The notes: generated by a model from the letters alone, not told the origin. Counted from the stretch's first letter, positions 1 through 9,567 are shown. The stretch: 61,281 nucleotides of DNA from Actinomycetota bacterium (GCA_900299235.1 OMIZ01000142.1:1-61281); one strand, 5' to 3'. Numbers and translations are program-made.

Positions 1-966
1 GCGTGGATTGACGCGGTCTCGGGCTCCGACGACGAGTTCGTTGAACGCGCGTGGCGCTTGGTGCTCCGACGACCGCCCGAAGAGGCCGGACGGACGCGTG
101 CGCTGACACGTCTCGCTGACGGCACACTCTCGCGCGCAACGCTGCTGCGCGAGCTCACAAGCGACGATGAGTTCACCCGCGTGACGTTGCTCGACGACGG
201 CCTCGCCCTTGCTGCAGGGGCCCGACGCTCCGGCGCGCGCCCCCGGGGGCTCGTTGCTCCGACGGGAACGGACGAGCGACTCGTCGAGATCCCGTGGTGC
301 CTTAGCCGGTACGCCGCTGAGCGTCGCGTGCTCGATGCCGGGTACGCGTTCGCGGAGCCGTCCTACCTCTCAGGCCTCGTTGGACTCGGTATCCCCGAAC
401 TCACGGGCGTCGATCTCGCCGAGGCGTCGGTGCCAGGCGTGAACGGTGTCGTTGCTGACCTACGCGAGCTTCCGTTCGCCGATAGCTCGTTTGACCTCGC
501 TTTCTGCATCTCAACCCTGGAGCACATCGGCCTCGACAACCAGGTGTACGGCCTGGCCGCAGCGCATGGACCCGAAGGTCAGCTGCGCGCGCTGAAGGAG
601 TTCCGACGCGTTCTGACAGGGAGCGGGCGACTCCTGATCTCCGTTCCGGCAGGCGAGCATCAGGAGCTCGGCTGGCAGGTACAGCGTCCACCGGCTGCGT
701 GGATCGAACTCTTCGAGAAGGCCGGCTTCCTGGTTTTCGAAGATGAGGTGTACGAGCTCCGCGACGATGGCTGGCGTTCGACGTCGAGCTTCGTGCCCGA
801 TGGCGCGCGCTACGGCGAGCGCGGCCCAGCTGCATCGGCGGTGCTGTGTGCCGAGCTACGACCGAAGAGCTTGGGCGAGACTGTGCGGCTCGCCGTACGC
901 GACTTCCGCCATCGCGATGAGCCACGTCGTTCCACGCGCGGCGACGGTGCAGGAGACGCTGCATGA
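1..966 (+). CDS. SAM-dependent methyltransferase (class I, methyltransf_11-like) with N-terminal DUF4214-like segment; 5'-truncated by window
   Basis: Frame 1 is open from base 1 (AWIDAVSGSDDEFVERAWRLVLRRPPEEAGR...), so the listed start at 58 is probably internal. Contains DLRELPFADSSFDLAFCISTLEHIG and LKEFRRVLTGSGRLLISVP. Confidence 0.75.
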   Translation, partial: AWIDAVSGSDDEFVERAWRLVLRRPPEEAGRTRALTRLADGTLSRATLLRELTSDDEFTRVTLLDDGLALAAGARRSGARPRGLVAPTGTDERLVEIPWCLSRYAAERRVLDAGYAFAEPSYLSGLVGLGIPELTGVDLAEASVPGVNGVVADLRELPFADSSFDLAFCISTLEHIGLDNQVYGLAAAHGPEGQLRALKEFRRVLTGSGRLLISVPAGEHQELGWQVQRPPAAWIELFEKAGFLVFEDEVYELRDDGWRSTSSFVPDGARYGERGPAASAVLCAELRPKSLGETVRLAVRDFRHRDEPRRSTRGDGAGDAA

Positions 967-2180
967 GCCGAACCGTGCTCTTCGTCGGCGCTGGCAAACA
1001 CCAGCAGCGCGCGATCCTCTACGCGAAGTCGCTCGGCCTCACCGTGGCGGCCGTCGACGGCAATGCCAACGCGCCCGGTCTCACTGAAGCCGACGTGAAG
1101 TTCGTCGTCGACTTCGCCGATCTCGACGCGGTGCTCGAGGCGATCGATGGGTTTGAGTTCGATGGCGTGCTGACCGTGTCTGCCGATCGCGCCGTTCCAA
1201 TCGTCGCGGCAATCGCTGAGGCGCGCGGGCTCCCTGGAATCGGGACCGAGGCTGCGCACGCGATGACGCACAAGGTGACGATGCGACGGATGCTCGCCGA
1301 AGCGGGAGTTCCCCAGCCTCGGTTTGCTGGTTTGCGCACGATCTCTGAGCGGCGCCGAGCCGCCGACGAGGTCGGCTTTCCGGCCGTGCTCAAGCCTGCG
1401 AACTCCGGTGGGCAGCGTGGTGTGCGTCGTGTCGAGTCTCTCGACGACATCGACGCGCACCTGCACGAGGCAGTGAGCCTGTCACCGACGGGCGAAGCGA
1501 TCCTCGAAGAGTTCGTTGAGGGCACGGAGATGAACGGCATCGTGATCGGCCGCGAAGGGGAGCTGTCGGTGTTGACGCTCTCTGACCGTCTCCGCCCCCC
1601 AGGCAAGGGCTTTGGCGTTGGCTGGATCCACGTATATCCGGCAACGGTGTACGGCGATCAGCAGGAAGAGGCGGAGCGCGTCGCCGTTCACACGCCTCGC
1701 GCCCTCGGTATGAAGACGGGTATCGCCTTCCCCCAGCTGATCGCGACTCCTGACGGTCGCGTCGTCGTTGTCGAGTGTGCGGCACGGATCCCCGGCGGTC
1801 AGATGGCCGACCTCGTGCGACATGCGGTCGGCGTCGATCTGATTGACGTGCAGCTGCGCATGGCGCTCGGCGACCCCCTGACTGACGACATCGTGAAGCC
1901 GAAGTTCCGCCAACCGCTCGCGATTCGGTTCCTCACATCGTCACCGGGGCCGCTTCCCGCCGGACGCGTGACGCGGTTGGGTCCGCTTGATGCGGTACTT
2001 GCTGCACCGGGCGTCGTGGGTGCGGGAACCTACATCGAGGTGGGCGAGGTGATCCGACCGGTGCAGGTCGACAACGACCGTCGCGGGTACGTGATTGCGG
2101 TCGCCGACACGAACGTCGAGGCGCTTGAGCGAGCCGAGGCGGCAGCTGCGCTCATCGATATCGACGTGGAACCGGCCTAG
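963..2180 (+). CDS. ATP-grasp carboxylate-amine ligase (CarB/PurK-like)
   Basis: FPAVLKPANSGGQRGVRRV, EEFVEGTEMNGIVI, VVVECAARIPGGQMADLV; overlaps the upstream CDS by 4 nt. Confidence 0.8.
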   Translation: MSRTVLFVGAGKHQQRAILYAKSLGLTVAAVDGNANAPGLTEADVKFVVDFADLDAVLEAIDGFEFDGVLTVSADRAVPIVAAIAEARGLPGIGTEAAHAMTHKVTMRRMLAEAGVPQPRFAGLRTISERRRAADEVGFPAVLKPANSGGQRGVRRVESLDDIDAHLHEAVSLSPTGEAILEEFVEGTEMNGIVIGREGELSVLTLSDRLRPPGKGFGVGWIHVYPATVYGDQQEEAERVAVHTPRALGMKTGIAFPQLIATPDGRVVVVECAARIPGGQMADLVRHAVGVDLIDVQLRMALGDPLTDDIVKPKFRQPLAIRFLTSSPGPLPAGRVTRLGPLDAVLAAPGVVGAGTYIEVGEVIRPVQVDNDRRGYVIAVADTNVEALERAEAAAALIDIDVEPA

Positions 2181-3217
2181 TGGCGCTTGCGCCCCTCACG
2201 ATCGTCGTGACTGCGTCGGGCGCACCCGGTACTGCCGCCCTGCTGCGGGCGCTGCGCGAGAACGGCGAACGCGAGGTGCGCCTCGTCGGCACCGACATGA
2301 GTGAGCGTGCGATCGGTCGCCACCTGTGCGACGCGTTCCACGTCGTGCCGCGCGGCTCAGACCCGAGCTTCCCCGAGGTGATCCGCGACATCGCCGAGCG
2401 CGAGGGTGCGCGCGCCGTGCTGCCCCAGTCGTCGTTCGACCTTGAGGGCCTCGCTGGCTCACGCGACACCTTCGGCGACGTTGCGGTGCTCGTCTCGTCG
2501 CCCGAAGCGATCCATCGCTGTAACGACAAGGCCGAGACATACGAACTGCTGCACCGACTTGGCCTGCCCGCGCCTGCATTCCGCCGTGTTGCTGGCGGAC
2601 TCGCAGTCGAAGCTGCGGCGCGGGAACTCGGGTACCCCGATGTGCCCGTCTGCTTCAAGCCAGTGTTCTCTTCTGGTTCGCGCGGCTTCCGGATCCTTGA
2701 CCCGACCGTTGATCGGGCACACCAGCTCTTGCACGAGCGACCCGGCTCGGTGGCGATGCGGCTTGAGGAGGCAGTGGAGCTGCTGCCGCCGGAGGGTGGC
2801 ACCGAGCTCCTCGTAATGGAGCTCGCGACGGGTGGTGAGCGCACAATCGACGGAATCGCCAATGGGCGGCGGGTGGTTCTTGGCCATCCAAAGACCCGCG
2901 AGGCGATGCGTGCCGGTCTCGCGATGTACTTCGAGACACTCGACGATCCGCAGCTGATGGAGATCGCCGACACGCTCGTTGGCGAGCTCGGAATCGAGCA
3001 CTTCTACAACATCCAGCTTGTCGGCGACTACGTCATTGAGATCAATCCGCGGATCTCGACGATCGTCTACCAGGAGGATCTGAACCTTCCGTACCTCGGT
3101 GTGAAGCGCGCTATTGGTGAGATCAGCGACGAGGAACTCGTTGGCCTGCGGAGCCGTATCCGACTTGGGCGCTCGGCGCTTCGGTACTTCGACCAGGTCG
3201 AATTTGATGTCCGCTGA
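2180..3217 (+). CDS. ATP-grasp ligase (CarB/PylC-like)
   Basis: VPVCFKPVFSSGSRGFRIL, LLVMELATGGERTIDGIA, YVIEINPRISTIVYQEDLN; GTG start shares one base with the preceding TAG. Confidence 0.8.
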   Translation: MALAPLTIVVTASGAPGTAALLRALRENGEREVRLVGTDMSERAIGRHLCDAFHVVPRGSDPSFPEVIRDIAEREGARAVLPQSSFDLEGLAGSRDTFGDVAVLVSSPEAIHRCNDKAETYELLHRLGLPAPAFRRVAGGLAVEAAARELGYPDVPVCFKPVFSSGSRGFRILDPTVDRAHQLLHERPGSVAMRLEEAVELLPPEGGTELLVMELATGGERTIDGIANGRRVVLGHPKTREAMRAGLAMYFETLDDPQLMEIADTLVGELGIEHFYNIQLVGDYVIEINPRISTIVYQEDLNLPYLGVKRAIGEISDEELVGLRSRIRLGRSALRYFDQVEFDVR

Positions 3218-3376
3218 GGGCGGCTGGCTGACGACGCACCCCCGACGGTCCCATCCCGAACCCCCACCCGCCCTGGGGAAGAGGAAGCAACGCTACGCGC
3301 TGTCAAGGGCAGTGGACAGTGTCCGAAGGGATGATTCTTCGCCCACCGGCGGCCCGTATAGCGCGGAGAGCACCCG

Positions 3377-4309
3377 ATGACGCTTCGCGTCACCCACTGC
3401 CCCGTCAACATCGCAGGCATCCCCTGGGAAAACACGTTGGCGCTGCGTCGTAAAGGCATCGACGCACGGCTTGTCGTCTTCAACCGCGGCCAGCTCCACC
3501 ACGAGGCCGATTGGTCACTGGACCGCCATGGCAACCTGCCGCGCCGCCTCGTCACACAGTTCGCGGCGCTCGGCCGCCTGTTGCCGCAGACCGACATCTT
3601 TCACTTCTACTGGGGACTCACGCTCGTCCCGAAGTCAGTCCAGTTCCCGATCCTGCGGGCGCTCGGCAAGAAGAGCGTCTTCCACTACCTCGGCTCGGAC
3701 ATCCGCGGCAAGACGCCCGCCGAGCTTGCGTACGGCAAGAAAGCGAACGCTGAGATCGTCGGGTCGTACAACGCGATCCGTTGGGTTCCCGAAGCGAACG
3801 TCATTCCACCGGGCCTTGACCTCTCACCGTTCACGCCGGTTCCGCCAAGCGACCGCGCACGCCCGCTTGTCGTGCACGCACCGTCGAACCGATCGAAGAA
3901 AGGCACCGAGTTCGTGATCGAGGCTTGCAGCAAGCTCCCAGTCGATCTCGACCTTGTCGAGGGTGTCCCTCACGAGCTCGCCCGCGAGCGGTACGCGAAG
4001 GCCGACATCATCATCGATCAGCTGCTCGTCGGTTGGCATGGCGTGTTCGCGCTTGAAGCGATGGCGCTTGGCAAGCCAGTGGTCACCTACCTCGATCCTG
4101 AGGTCGTCGAGCGCAGCGCTGCCGGTTTTGGAATCCGCGTCCCGATCGTTTCGGCGACGCCCGACACGCTCGTTGATCAGCTCCGCCCCCTCGTCGAGAG
4201 CCCAGCGTTGCGGCGCGAGGTCGGCGCTGCCAGCCGCGCCTACGTCGAACAGGTGCATGACATCGACCGCATCGCCGATCGGCTGATCGACCTCTACCGT
4301 TCGCTGTAG
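3377..4309 (+). CDS. Glycosyltransferase (GT-B, group 1 like)
   Basis: VVHAPSNRSKKGTEFVIEAC, DIIIDQLLVGWHGVFALEAMALGKPVVTYLDPEV. Confidence 0.75.
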   Translation: MTLRVTHCPVNIAGIPWENTLALRRKGIDARLVVFNRGQLHHEADWSLDRHGNLPRRLVTQFAALGRLLPQTDIFHFYWGLTLVPKSVQFPILRALGKKSVFHYLGSDIRGKTPAELAYGKKANAEIVGSYNAIRWVPEANVIPPGLDLSPFTPVPPSDRARPLVVHAPSNRSKKGTEFVIEACSKLPVDLDLVEGVPHELARERYAKADIIIDQLLVGWHGVFALEAMALGKPVVTYLDPEVVERSAAGFGIRVPIVSATPDTLVDQLRPLVESPALRREVGAASRAYVEQVHDIDRIADRLIDLYRSL

Positions 4310-5734
4310 ATGATCGGCCGCGAACTCAAGCGCCTCGGGAACCAGTCTGTTCTGTACGGGCTTGGCGGGATCATCTCCCGCGTCATCGCGTTCTTCTTGC
4401 TGCCCGTCTACACCGTCTATCTCGGCCGTGTCGGGCTCGGGAAGATCGAGACGATCGTGGCGCTCACAGCGGTGCTTGCCGTCGTGTTGCGACTCGGTGT
4501 GACGAGCGCGTTCTTCCGCTTCTACTTCGACGCTGAGGATGACGCCGCCCGGATCCTGATTGTCCGCACGGCCTTCTGGTTCACGATGGTCGCCGCCACC
4601 GTCGGCCTCGCCATCGGCTTCATCACTGCCGCACCGATCGCGCGTTGGCTCGGCTTGGACGATCCGTGGCTTGTACGGGCCGGCTTCGTTGGGCTGTGGG
4701 CACAGATGAACTACCAGCAGATGAGCGCCGTGTTCCGCGTTGAGCAGCGCCCCGTGGGCTACGCAATCGCGAGCGTCTCAAACGTCCTGATCACGATCGG
4801 CTCGACGATCGTGCTCGTTGTCGGCCGACACGAGGGAGCTATGGGTGCGGTCGTCGGCAACTTCCTCGGCACCCTGAGCGTGTACGCCGTTCTCCTCGCC
4901 TACCGGCGCTACCAGCTCGGGCTCGCGTTCGACCGATCGCTCTTCCGCGAGATGAACCGCTTTGGTCTGCCCCTCGTCCCAGCGGCACTCGCGCTCTGGG
5001 CGATCAACTTCATCGACCGCGTGTTGATCCAGCAGTTCAAAGGGCAGAGCGAGGTCGGCGTCTACTCGCTTGCGGTACGAATCGCCTCGGTACTCGTGTT
5101 TCTGATGACCGCGTTCCAGCTCGCTTGGCCCGCGTTCGCCTACTCGATCAAGAACGACGACCAGGCAAAGCGAACGTACGCATTCGTCCTCACGTACCTG
5201 ATGTTCCTGTGTTGCTGGCTATCGCTCGCGCTCGGCTCGCTAGCGCCATGGCTCGTGGATGTGCTTGCCACCGGATCGTTCAAGCGCTCAGCGATCGCCG
5301 TGCCGGTGCTCTCGTTCGCGACCGCCGCCTATGCGGGCTACAGCGTGCTCGCGATCGGGGTAGGTCGGGCACGCCAGACGCAGGCGAACTGGATTGTTAC
5401 CGGATTGGCCGCATTCGTAAACATCAGCCTTAACCTCGTTTTGATCCCCGCCTACGGGATGATGGGGGCGGCAATCGCCACCCTCGCAGCCTACGTCGCG
5501 CTCTTTGTCGCCATGTGGTACCGATCGGATCAGGTGTTCCCCGTTCCCTACCAATGGCGCCGAATTCTGATGCTTTCGCTCGTTGCGCCAGCACTCACGA
5601 TTGGGGCCTGGCAGGCCCATTCGCTGATCGTGTCGCTCGTCGTCACCGCGGTCTTCCCACTCGTGCTGCTCCCCCTTCGCTTCTACCTCCCGGCTGAGCT
5701 TGCGCGCCTTCGCAAACTCGCTCCCGGGTGGTAG
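4310..5734 (+). CDS. Polysaccharide biosynthesis flippase (Wzx/MviN-like)
   Basis: Polytopic protein; LKRLGNQSVLYGLGGIISRVIAFFLLPVYTVYLG N-terminus; start codon directly follows the upstream stop. Confidence 0.85.
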   Translation: MIGRELKRLGNQSVLYGLGGIISRVIAFFLLPVYTVYLGRVGLGKIETIVALTAVLAVVLRLGVTSAFFRFYFDAEDDAARILIVRTAFWFTMVAATVGLAIGFITAAPIARWLGLDDPWLVRAGFVGLWAQMNYQQMSAVFRVEQRPVGYAIASVSNVLITIGSTIVLVVGRHEGAMGAVVGNFLGTLSVYAVLLAYRRYQLGLAFDRSLFREMNRFGLPLVPAALALWAINFIDRVLIQQFKGQSEVGVYSLAVRIASVLVFLMTAFQLAWPAFAYSIKNDDQAKRTYAFVLTYLMFLCCWLSLALGSLAPWLVDVLATGSFKRSAIAVPVLSFATAAYAGYSVLAIGVGRARQTQANWIVTGLAAFVNISLNLVLIPAYGMMGAAIATLAAYVALFVAMWYRSDQVFPVPYQWRRILMLSLVAPALTIGAWQAHSLIVSLVVTAVFPLVLLPLRFYLPAELARLRKLAPGW

Positions 5735-5773
5735 CTTGGCCGCGGGGACTCAGAGACAACGGAGGGAGAACAC

Positions 5774-7210
5774 ATGACTTCGCACGACCACCGGCGGCGG
5801 TGGATCGCGCTCGTCGTCATCTGCGCCGCGCAGTTCATGGTGGTGCTTGACGTTTCGATCGTGAACGTCGCGTTGCCGTCGATCAAGACGGCTCTCAACT
5901 TCAGCGAGGCGAACCTGCAGTGGGTCGTCAGCGCCTACACCCTGGTCGCCGGCGGCTTCCTGCTGCTCGGAGGCCGGATTGGCGACATCATGGGTCGACG
6001 TCTGCTCTTCATCTCGGGCCTCGTGCTGTTCACCGGCGGGTCGCTGATGTGCGGTCTCTCGTGGACGCACGGCGCACTGATCGCATTCAGGGCTGTCCAG
6101 GGCCTTGGTGCTGCACTCGTCGCACCGTCGGCACTGTCGCTCATCACCGCACTGTTCGACGAGGGCTCCGAGCGCAACAAGGCACTCGGCATTCTCGGCG
6201 CGATCTCTGGCTCGGGCGCCGCATTTGGGGTTCTGCTCGGCGGCGTGCTCACGAGTGCGTTCTCGTGGAAGTGGATCTTCTTCGTCAATGTTCCGGTCGG
6301 CACAGCAGCCGTCATCGCGACGCTGCTGATCATTCCGGAGAGCAAGGGCGAACTCGGCCACCGCAGGTTTGATGTGGCAGGCGCACTGACGATCACCGCG
6401 AGCCTGACGTTGCTCGTGTACGCAATCGTCAAGGCCTCCGACTACGGCTGGGGATCCACGAAGACGATCGGCATGATCATCGTCGCGGCAGCCGGCCACG
6501 GCCTGTTCCTGCTGATCGAATGGAAGTCAAAGGCGCCGCTGATGCCGCTGCGCATCTGGCTCAACCGAACACTCACCGGAGCGAATGTCGTCGGCTTCAT
6601 GGTGGGTGCGGCGATCTTCGCGATGTTCTTCGTCCTGTCGCTATACATGCAGCAGGTGCTCGGCTTCTCGGCCCTCAAGGCCGGGGTGTCGTACCTCGCC
6701 TGCGCCCTGAGCGTCGTGTTCGCAGCCGCCCTCGCCGGGCAGCTGGTGACGAAGCTCGGTGTCCGCAACGTGTTGATCACGGGAACGATCATCACGGCGA
6801 TCGGCCTGTACTACTTCACGCACGTCTCGGCGCACGGCACCTACTGGGGCGACCTCTTCCCCGGCCTTGTCGTCGCTGGGGTCGGCCTCGGCTTCTCGTT
6901 CGTACCCGTGACGATCGCGGCACTCTCAGGCGTCTCGAATCAGGATGCGGGTCTTGCCTCAGGCCTGATCAACACGTCCCAACAGATCGGCGGCGCACTC
7001 GGGACGGCAATCGTGACGACTGTCTACGTCGCACGGTCGAACACGCTCGTCAAGCACGGCGACACGGTGCAGGTCGCGCTCACAAGCGGCTTCCAGCGTG
7101 CATTCCTGATCAACCTCGGCTTCGCAATCGTGGGCTTGATTGCGACGCTCGCGGTGATCAAGCGGGTGGCACTTCCCACCGAAGGTGCCCCAGTAGCTGG
7201 GGGCATCTAG
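5774..7210 (+). CDS. MFS transporter, DHA2 (EmrB/QacA) family
   Basis: FMVVLDVSIVNVALPSIKTAL, LQWVVSAYTLVAGGFLLLGGRIGDIMGRR; 14-TM size; SD GGAGGGAG upstream. Confidence 0.9.
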   Translation: MTSHDHRRRWIALVVICAAQFMVVLDVSIVNVALPSIKTALNFSEANLQWVVSAYTLVAGGFLLLGGRIGDIMGRRLLFISGLVLFTGGSLMCGLSWTHGALIAFRAVQGLGAALVAPSALSLITALFDEGSERNKALGILGAISGSGAAFGVLLGGVLTSAFSWKWIFFVNVPVGTAAVIATLLIIPESKGELGHRRFDVAGALTITASLTLLVYAIVKASDYGWGSTKTIGMIIVAAAGHGLFLLIEWKSKAPLMPLRIWLNRTLTGANVVGFMVGAAIFAMFFVLSLYMQQVLGFSALKAGVSYLACALSVVFAAALAGQLVTKLGVRNVLITGTIITAIGLYYFTHVSAHGTYWGDLFPGLVVAGVGLGFSFVPVTIAALSGVSNQDAGLASGLINTSQQIGGALGTAIVTTVYVARSNTLVKHGDTVQVALTSGFQRAFLINLGFAIVGLIATLAVIKRVALPTEGAPVAGGI

Positions 7211-7219
7211 ACACAGGCG

Positions 7220-7266
7220 AAACGGGCGGGTCGGCGTCGGACTGTTCCGCGTCGACCCGCCCGTTT
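7220..7266. terminator. Bidirectional intrinsic terminator between convergent MFS and leuA
   Basis: Perfect 14-bp inverted repeat AAACGGGCGGGTCG (7220-7233)/CGACCCGCCCGTTT (7253-7266) with T-rich flank. Confidence 0.85.
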
Positions 7267-7278
7267 TCGTTTAGTCGT

Positions 7279-8976
7279 CTAACGATTGTCGAACAGCGCG
7301 GCGGCAGTTGCAACTGCCTCGCGCGCCGCAATCGCACGGTTGACCGCGTTGAGCACAGCGCGCAGGGAGGCCGTGACGATGCTCGGGTGAAGACCGACTC
7401 CCCAGAACGCCTCGTCGTCGACATCGGCCTCGATATACGCGGCAGCGGTCGCGTCGGCAGACGCAGCCATGGTGTGCTCGTGGTAATCGCGAATCCGTAC
7501 GTTGATCCCGAACGTTGTTGAGATCGCATCGACAAGCGCCGCAATCGGCCCATTGCCGTTGCCGACGATCTCCTGCTCCTCGCCGTTCACGCGCAACTTG
7601 GCGGTGATCGTGTCGTGATCGTTCGCGCTCATGTGCGTGTACGAGACGATCTCGTACGGCCTCGTGTGGGAGAGGTAGTGATCGTGGAAGGCGGCAAGAA
7701 GCTCGTCGGCGGTCAGCTCGTCACCGCGGGCGTCGGTGATCGATTGCACCTTCTGCGCGAAGTCGACCTGGAGGCCGCGGGGCAGATCAAGGTGGTGCTC
7801 TGTCTCCATCAAGTAGGCGACGCCACCCTTGCCCGACTGCGAGTTGACGCGAATGATCGCCTCGTAGGTGCGGCCGAGATCCATCGGGTCGATCGGGAGA
7901 TACGGAACGTCCCACACGCCCGTCTCCGAGCGCTGCTGCGCGTACATCCCCTTCTTGATCGCGTCCTGGTGTGATCCGGAGAACGCCGTGTAGACGAGCT
8001 CTCCGACATACGGGTGGCGCGGGTGCACGGGCAGCTCGTTGCACTCTTCGACGATCCGCTTGGCCTCGTCGATCTGCGAGAAGTCGAGCTCCGGATCGAC
8101 GCCCTGCGTAAGCAGGTTGATCGCGAGCGTGACGATGTCGACGTTGCCGGTGCGCTCGCCGTTGCCGAAGAGCGTCCCTTCGACCCGGTCGGCACCAGCC
8201 ATGAGGCCAAGCTCGGCAGTTGCGACAGCGGTACCTCGGTCGTTATGGGGATGAACCGAGAGCAGGAAGGCGTCGCGATCGGACACATGGCGCTGGAACC
8301 ATTCGAGCCGGTCGGCGTAGATGTTCGGCGGAAATGCCTCCACGGTCGTCGGCAGGTTCAGGATCATCTTGTCCTGCGCCGTCGGGCCCCACTCGGCCAT
8401 GACGGCCTCGCAGATCTCGAGCGCGTAGTCGAGTTCGGTGCCGTGGAAGCTCTCGGGGGAGTACTGGAACATGATCTTCGTGTCGGTCTTCGCAGCGAGC
8501 TGCTTGCAGAGGGCGGTTCCGCGGACGGCGAGGTCGGTGATGCCCGACTTGTCGAGGCGAAAGACGACGCGCCGCTGCGTCTCGGACGTCGAGTTGTAGA
8601 GGTGCACGATCGCCTGGCGAGCACCTTCAATTGCCTCGTAGGTGCGCTCGATCAGCTCGGGGCGCGCCTGCGTGAGAACGGCGATCGTCGTATCGGCCGG
8701 GATCAGATCTTCCTCAATCAGCTTGCGAACGAAGTCGAAGTCGGTCTTCGACGCCGAAGGGAAGCCAACCTCGATCTCCTTGACTCCGAGCTGCAGCAGC
8801 AGGTCAAACATCTTCTGCTTGCGCTCAGCATCCATCGGCTTGACGAGGGATTGGTTGCCATCGCGCAGGTCGGTGGAGCACCAGATCGGCGCATGGTCGA
8901 TCACCGTGTCGGGCCACGTTCGATCGGGCAGCGAGACGGTGGTGTAGGGACGGTATTTCCAGGACGGCATCGGCAT
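7279..8976 (-). CDS. leuA: 2-isopropylmalate synthase
   Basis: IWCSTDLRDGNQSLVKPMDAERKQKMFDLLLQLGVKEIEVGFPSASKTDFDF; VHPHNDRGTAVATAELGLMAGADRVEGTLFGNGERTGN. Confidence 0.95.
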   Translation of the reverse strand: MPMPSWKYRPYTTVSLPDRTWPDTVIDHAPIWCSTDLRDGNQSLVKPMDAERKQKMFDLLLQLGVKEIEVGFPSASKTDFDFVRKLIEEDLIPADTTIAVLTQARPELIERTYEAIEGARQAIVHLYNSTSETQRRVVFRLDKSGITDLAVRGTALCKQLAAKTDTKIMFQYSPESFHGTELDYALEICEAVMAEWGPTAQDKMILNLPTTVEAFPPNIYADRLEWFQRHVSDRDAFLLSVHPHNDRGTAVATAELGLMAGADRVEGTLFGNGERTGNVDIVTLAINLLTQGVDPELDFSQIDEAKRIVEECNELPVHPRHPYVGELVYTAFSGSHQDAIKKGMYAQQRSETGVWDVPYLPIDPMDLGRTYEAIIRVNSQSGKGGVAYLMETEHHLDLPRGLQVDFAQKVQSITDARGDELTADELLAAFHDHYLSHTRPYEIVSYTHMSANDHDTITAKLRVNGEEQEIVGNGNGPIAALVDAISTTFGINVRIRDYHEHTMAASADATAAAYIEADVDDEAFWGVGLHPSIVTASLRAVLNAVNRAIAAREAVATAAALFDNR

Positions 8977-8983
8977 CGGAAAG

Positions 8984-9066
8984 CTCCTTTGGAGGCGGAC
9001 TACTCCCTTGGGGCAGGGAGCGCGGACGGGTATGTCAAGCGGTCTCCTCCCCTACCGGGGAAGGAG
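8984..9066 (-). promoter_or_regulatory. Candidate leucine-responsive attenuator (translation-level) upstream of leuA
   Basis: Stem over the leader stop (minus-strand CTCCTTCCCC-GGTA-GGGGAGGAG, one bulge; + coords 9044-9052/9057-9066) and a small CCTCC-AAA-GGAG stem over the leuA SD (8984-8994). Confidence 0.5.
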
Positions 9067-9141
9067 CAGGCCGAGGCCGAGAAGGTCCGCACCAAGCAGG
9101 GCCGAAAGGGCCGGGAGCTGCGAGGTATGGATCTCACCCAT
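9052..9141 (-). CDS. Leu-rich leader peptide MGEIHTSQLPALSALLGADLLGLGLLLPR
   Basis: 29 aa with 10 Leu, ends 75 nt before leuA, preceded by a TTGCCA-17-TACGCT promoter; contained in the 72-aa ORF at 9052-9270. Confidence 0.7.
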   Translation of the reverse strand: MGEIHTSQLPALSALLGADLLGLGLLLPR

Positions 9142-9148
9142 CCCCAAG

Positions 9149-9177
9149 AGCGTACCGAGAGGGGGCAGGCTTGGCAA
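9149..9177 (-). promoter_or_regulatory. Promoter of leu leader/leuA: -35 TTGCCA (9177-9172), 17-nt spacer, -10 TACGCT (9154-9149)
   Basis: Hexamers read directly; 7 nt from the -10 to the leader ATG. Confidence 0.65.
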
Positions 9178-9438
9178 CGCGGACACCGATTCGCGTCCTC
9201 CGACCCCAGGATCGGGCTCGTAGAGGGCGCGAGGCAGAACGAAGACTGGCCACGTCTCGAGTCTAGGCACGAGGCAAGGATCGTGTGTCGGGCTGCCCCG
9301 GCCGCAGCGATCCTGCGGCTAGCACCCGCTCAAAACGCCGACCTCCGAAACAACCGGCGCTCCGGCCCGAGGCTTTCCCACAACGCGTCGCAGAGAAATG
9401 GCTTGTTTCCTGGCCTCAGGCGCCGGCGGATGCCTGGG

Positions 9439-9567
9439 AACCCGAGAACAAAGGCGGTTCGGGGAAAAACCCGCGAACACGAAGCCGAGTTTCGGGGAGA
9501 TTCTCGGAAACTGTCGTTTTGCAGGTTTTTTCTAACTGGTCGAACCCGAGAACAAACCCGAGAACAA
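9439..9567. repeat. Three exact copies of AACCCGAGAACAA (9439-9451, 9543-9555, 9555-9567)
   Basis: Direct reading; the last two copies share one base (12-nt period). Confidence 0.8.

Noticed and set aside
9142-9270. N-terminal part of the 72-aa ORF upstream of leuA
   Set aside because: Overlaps the promoter-like hexamers; the 29-aa internal ORF is the better leader candidate.
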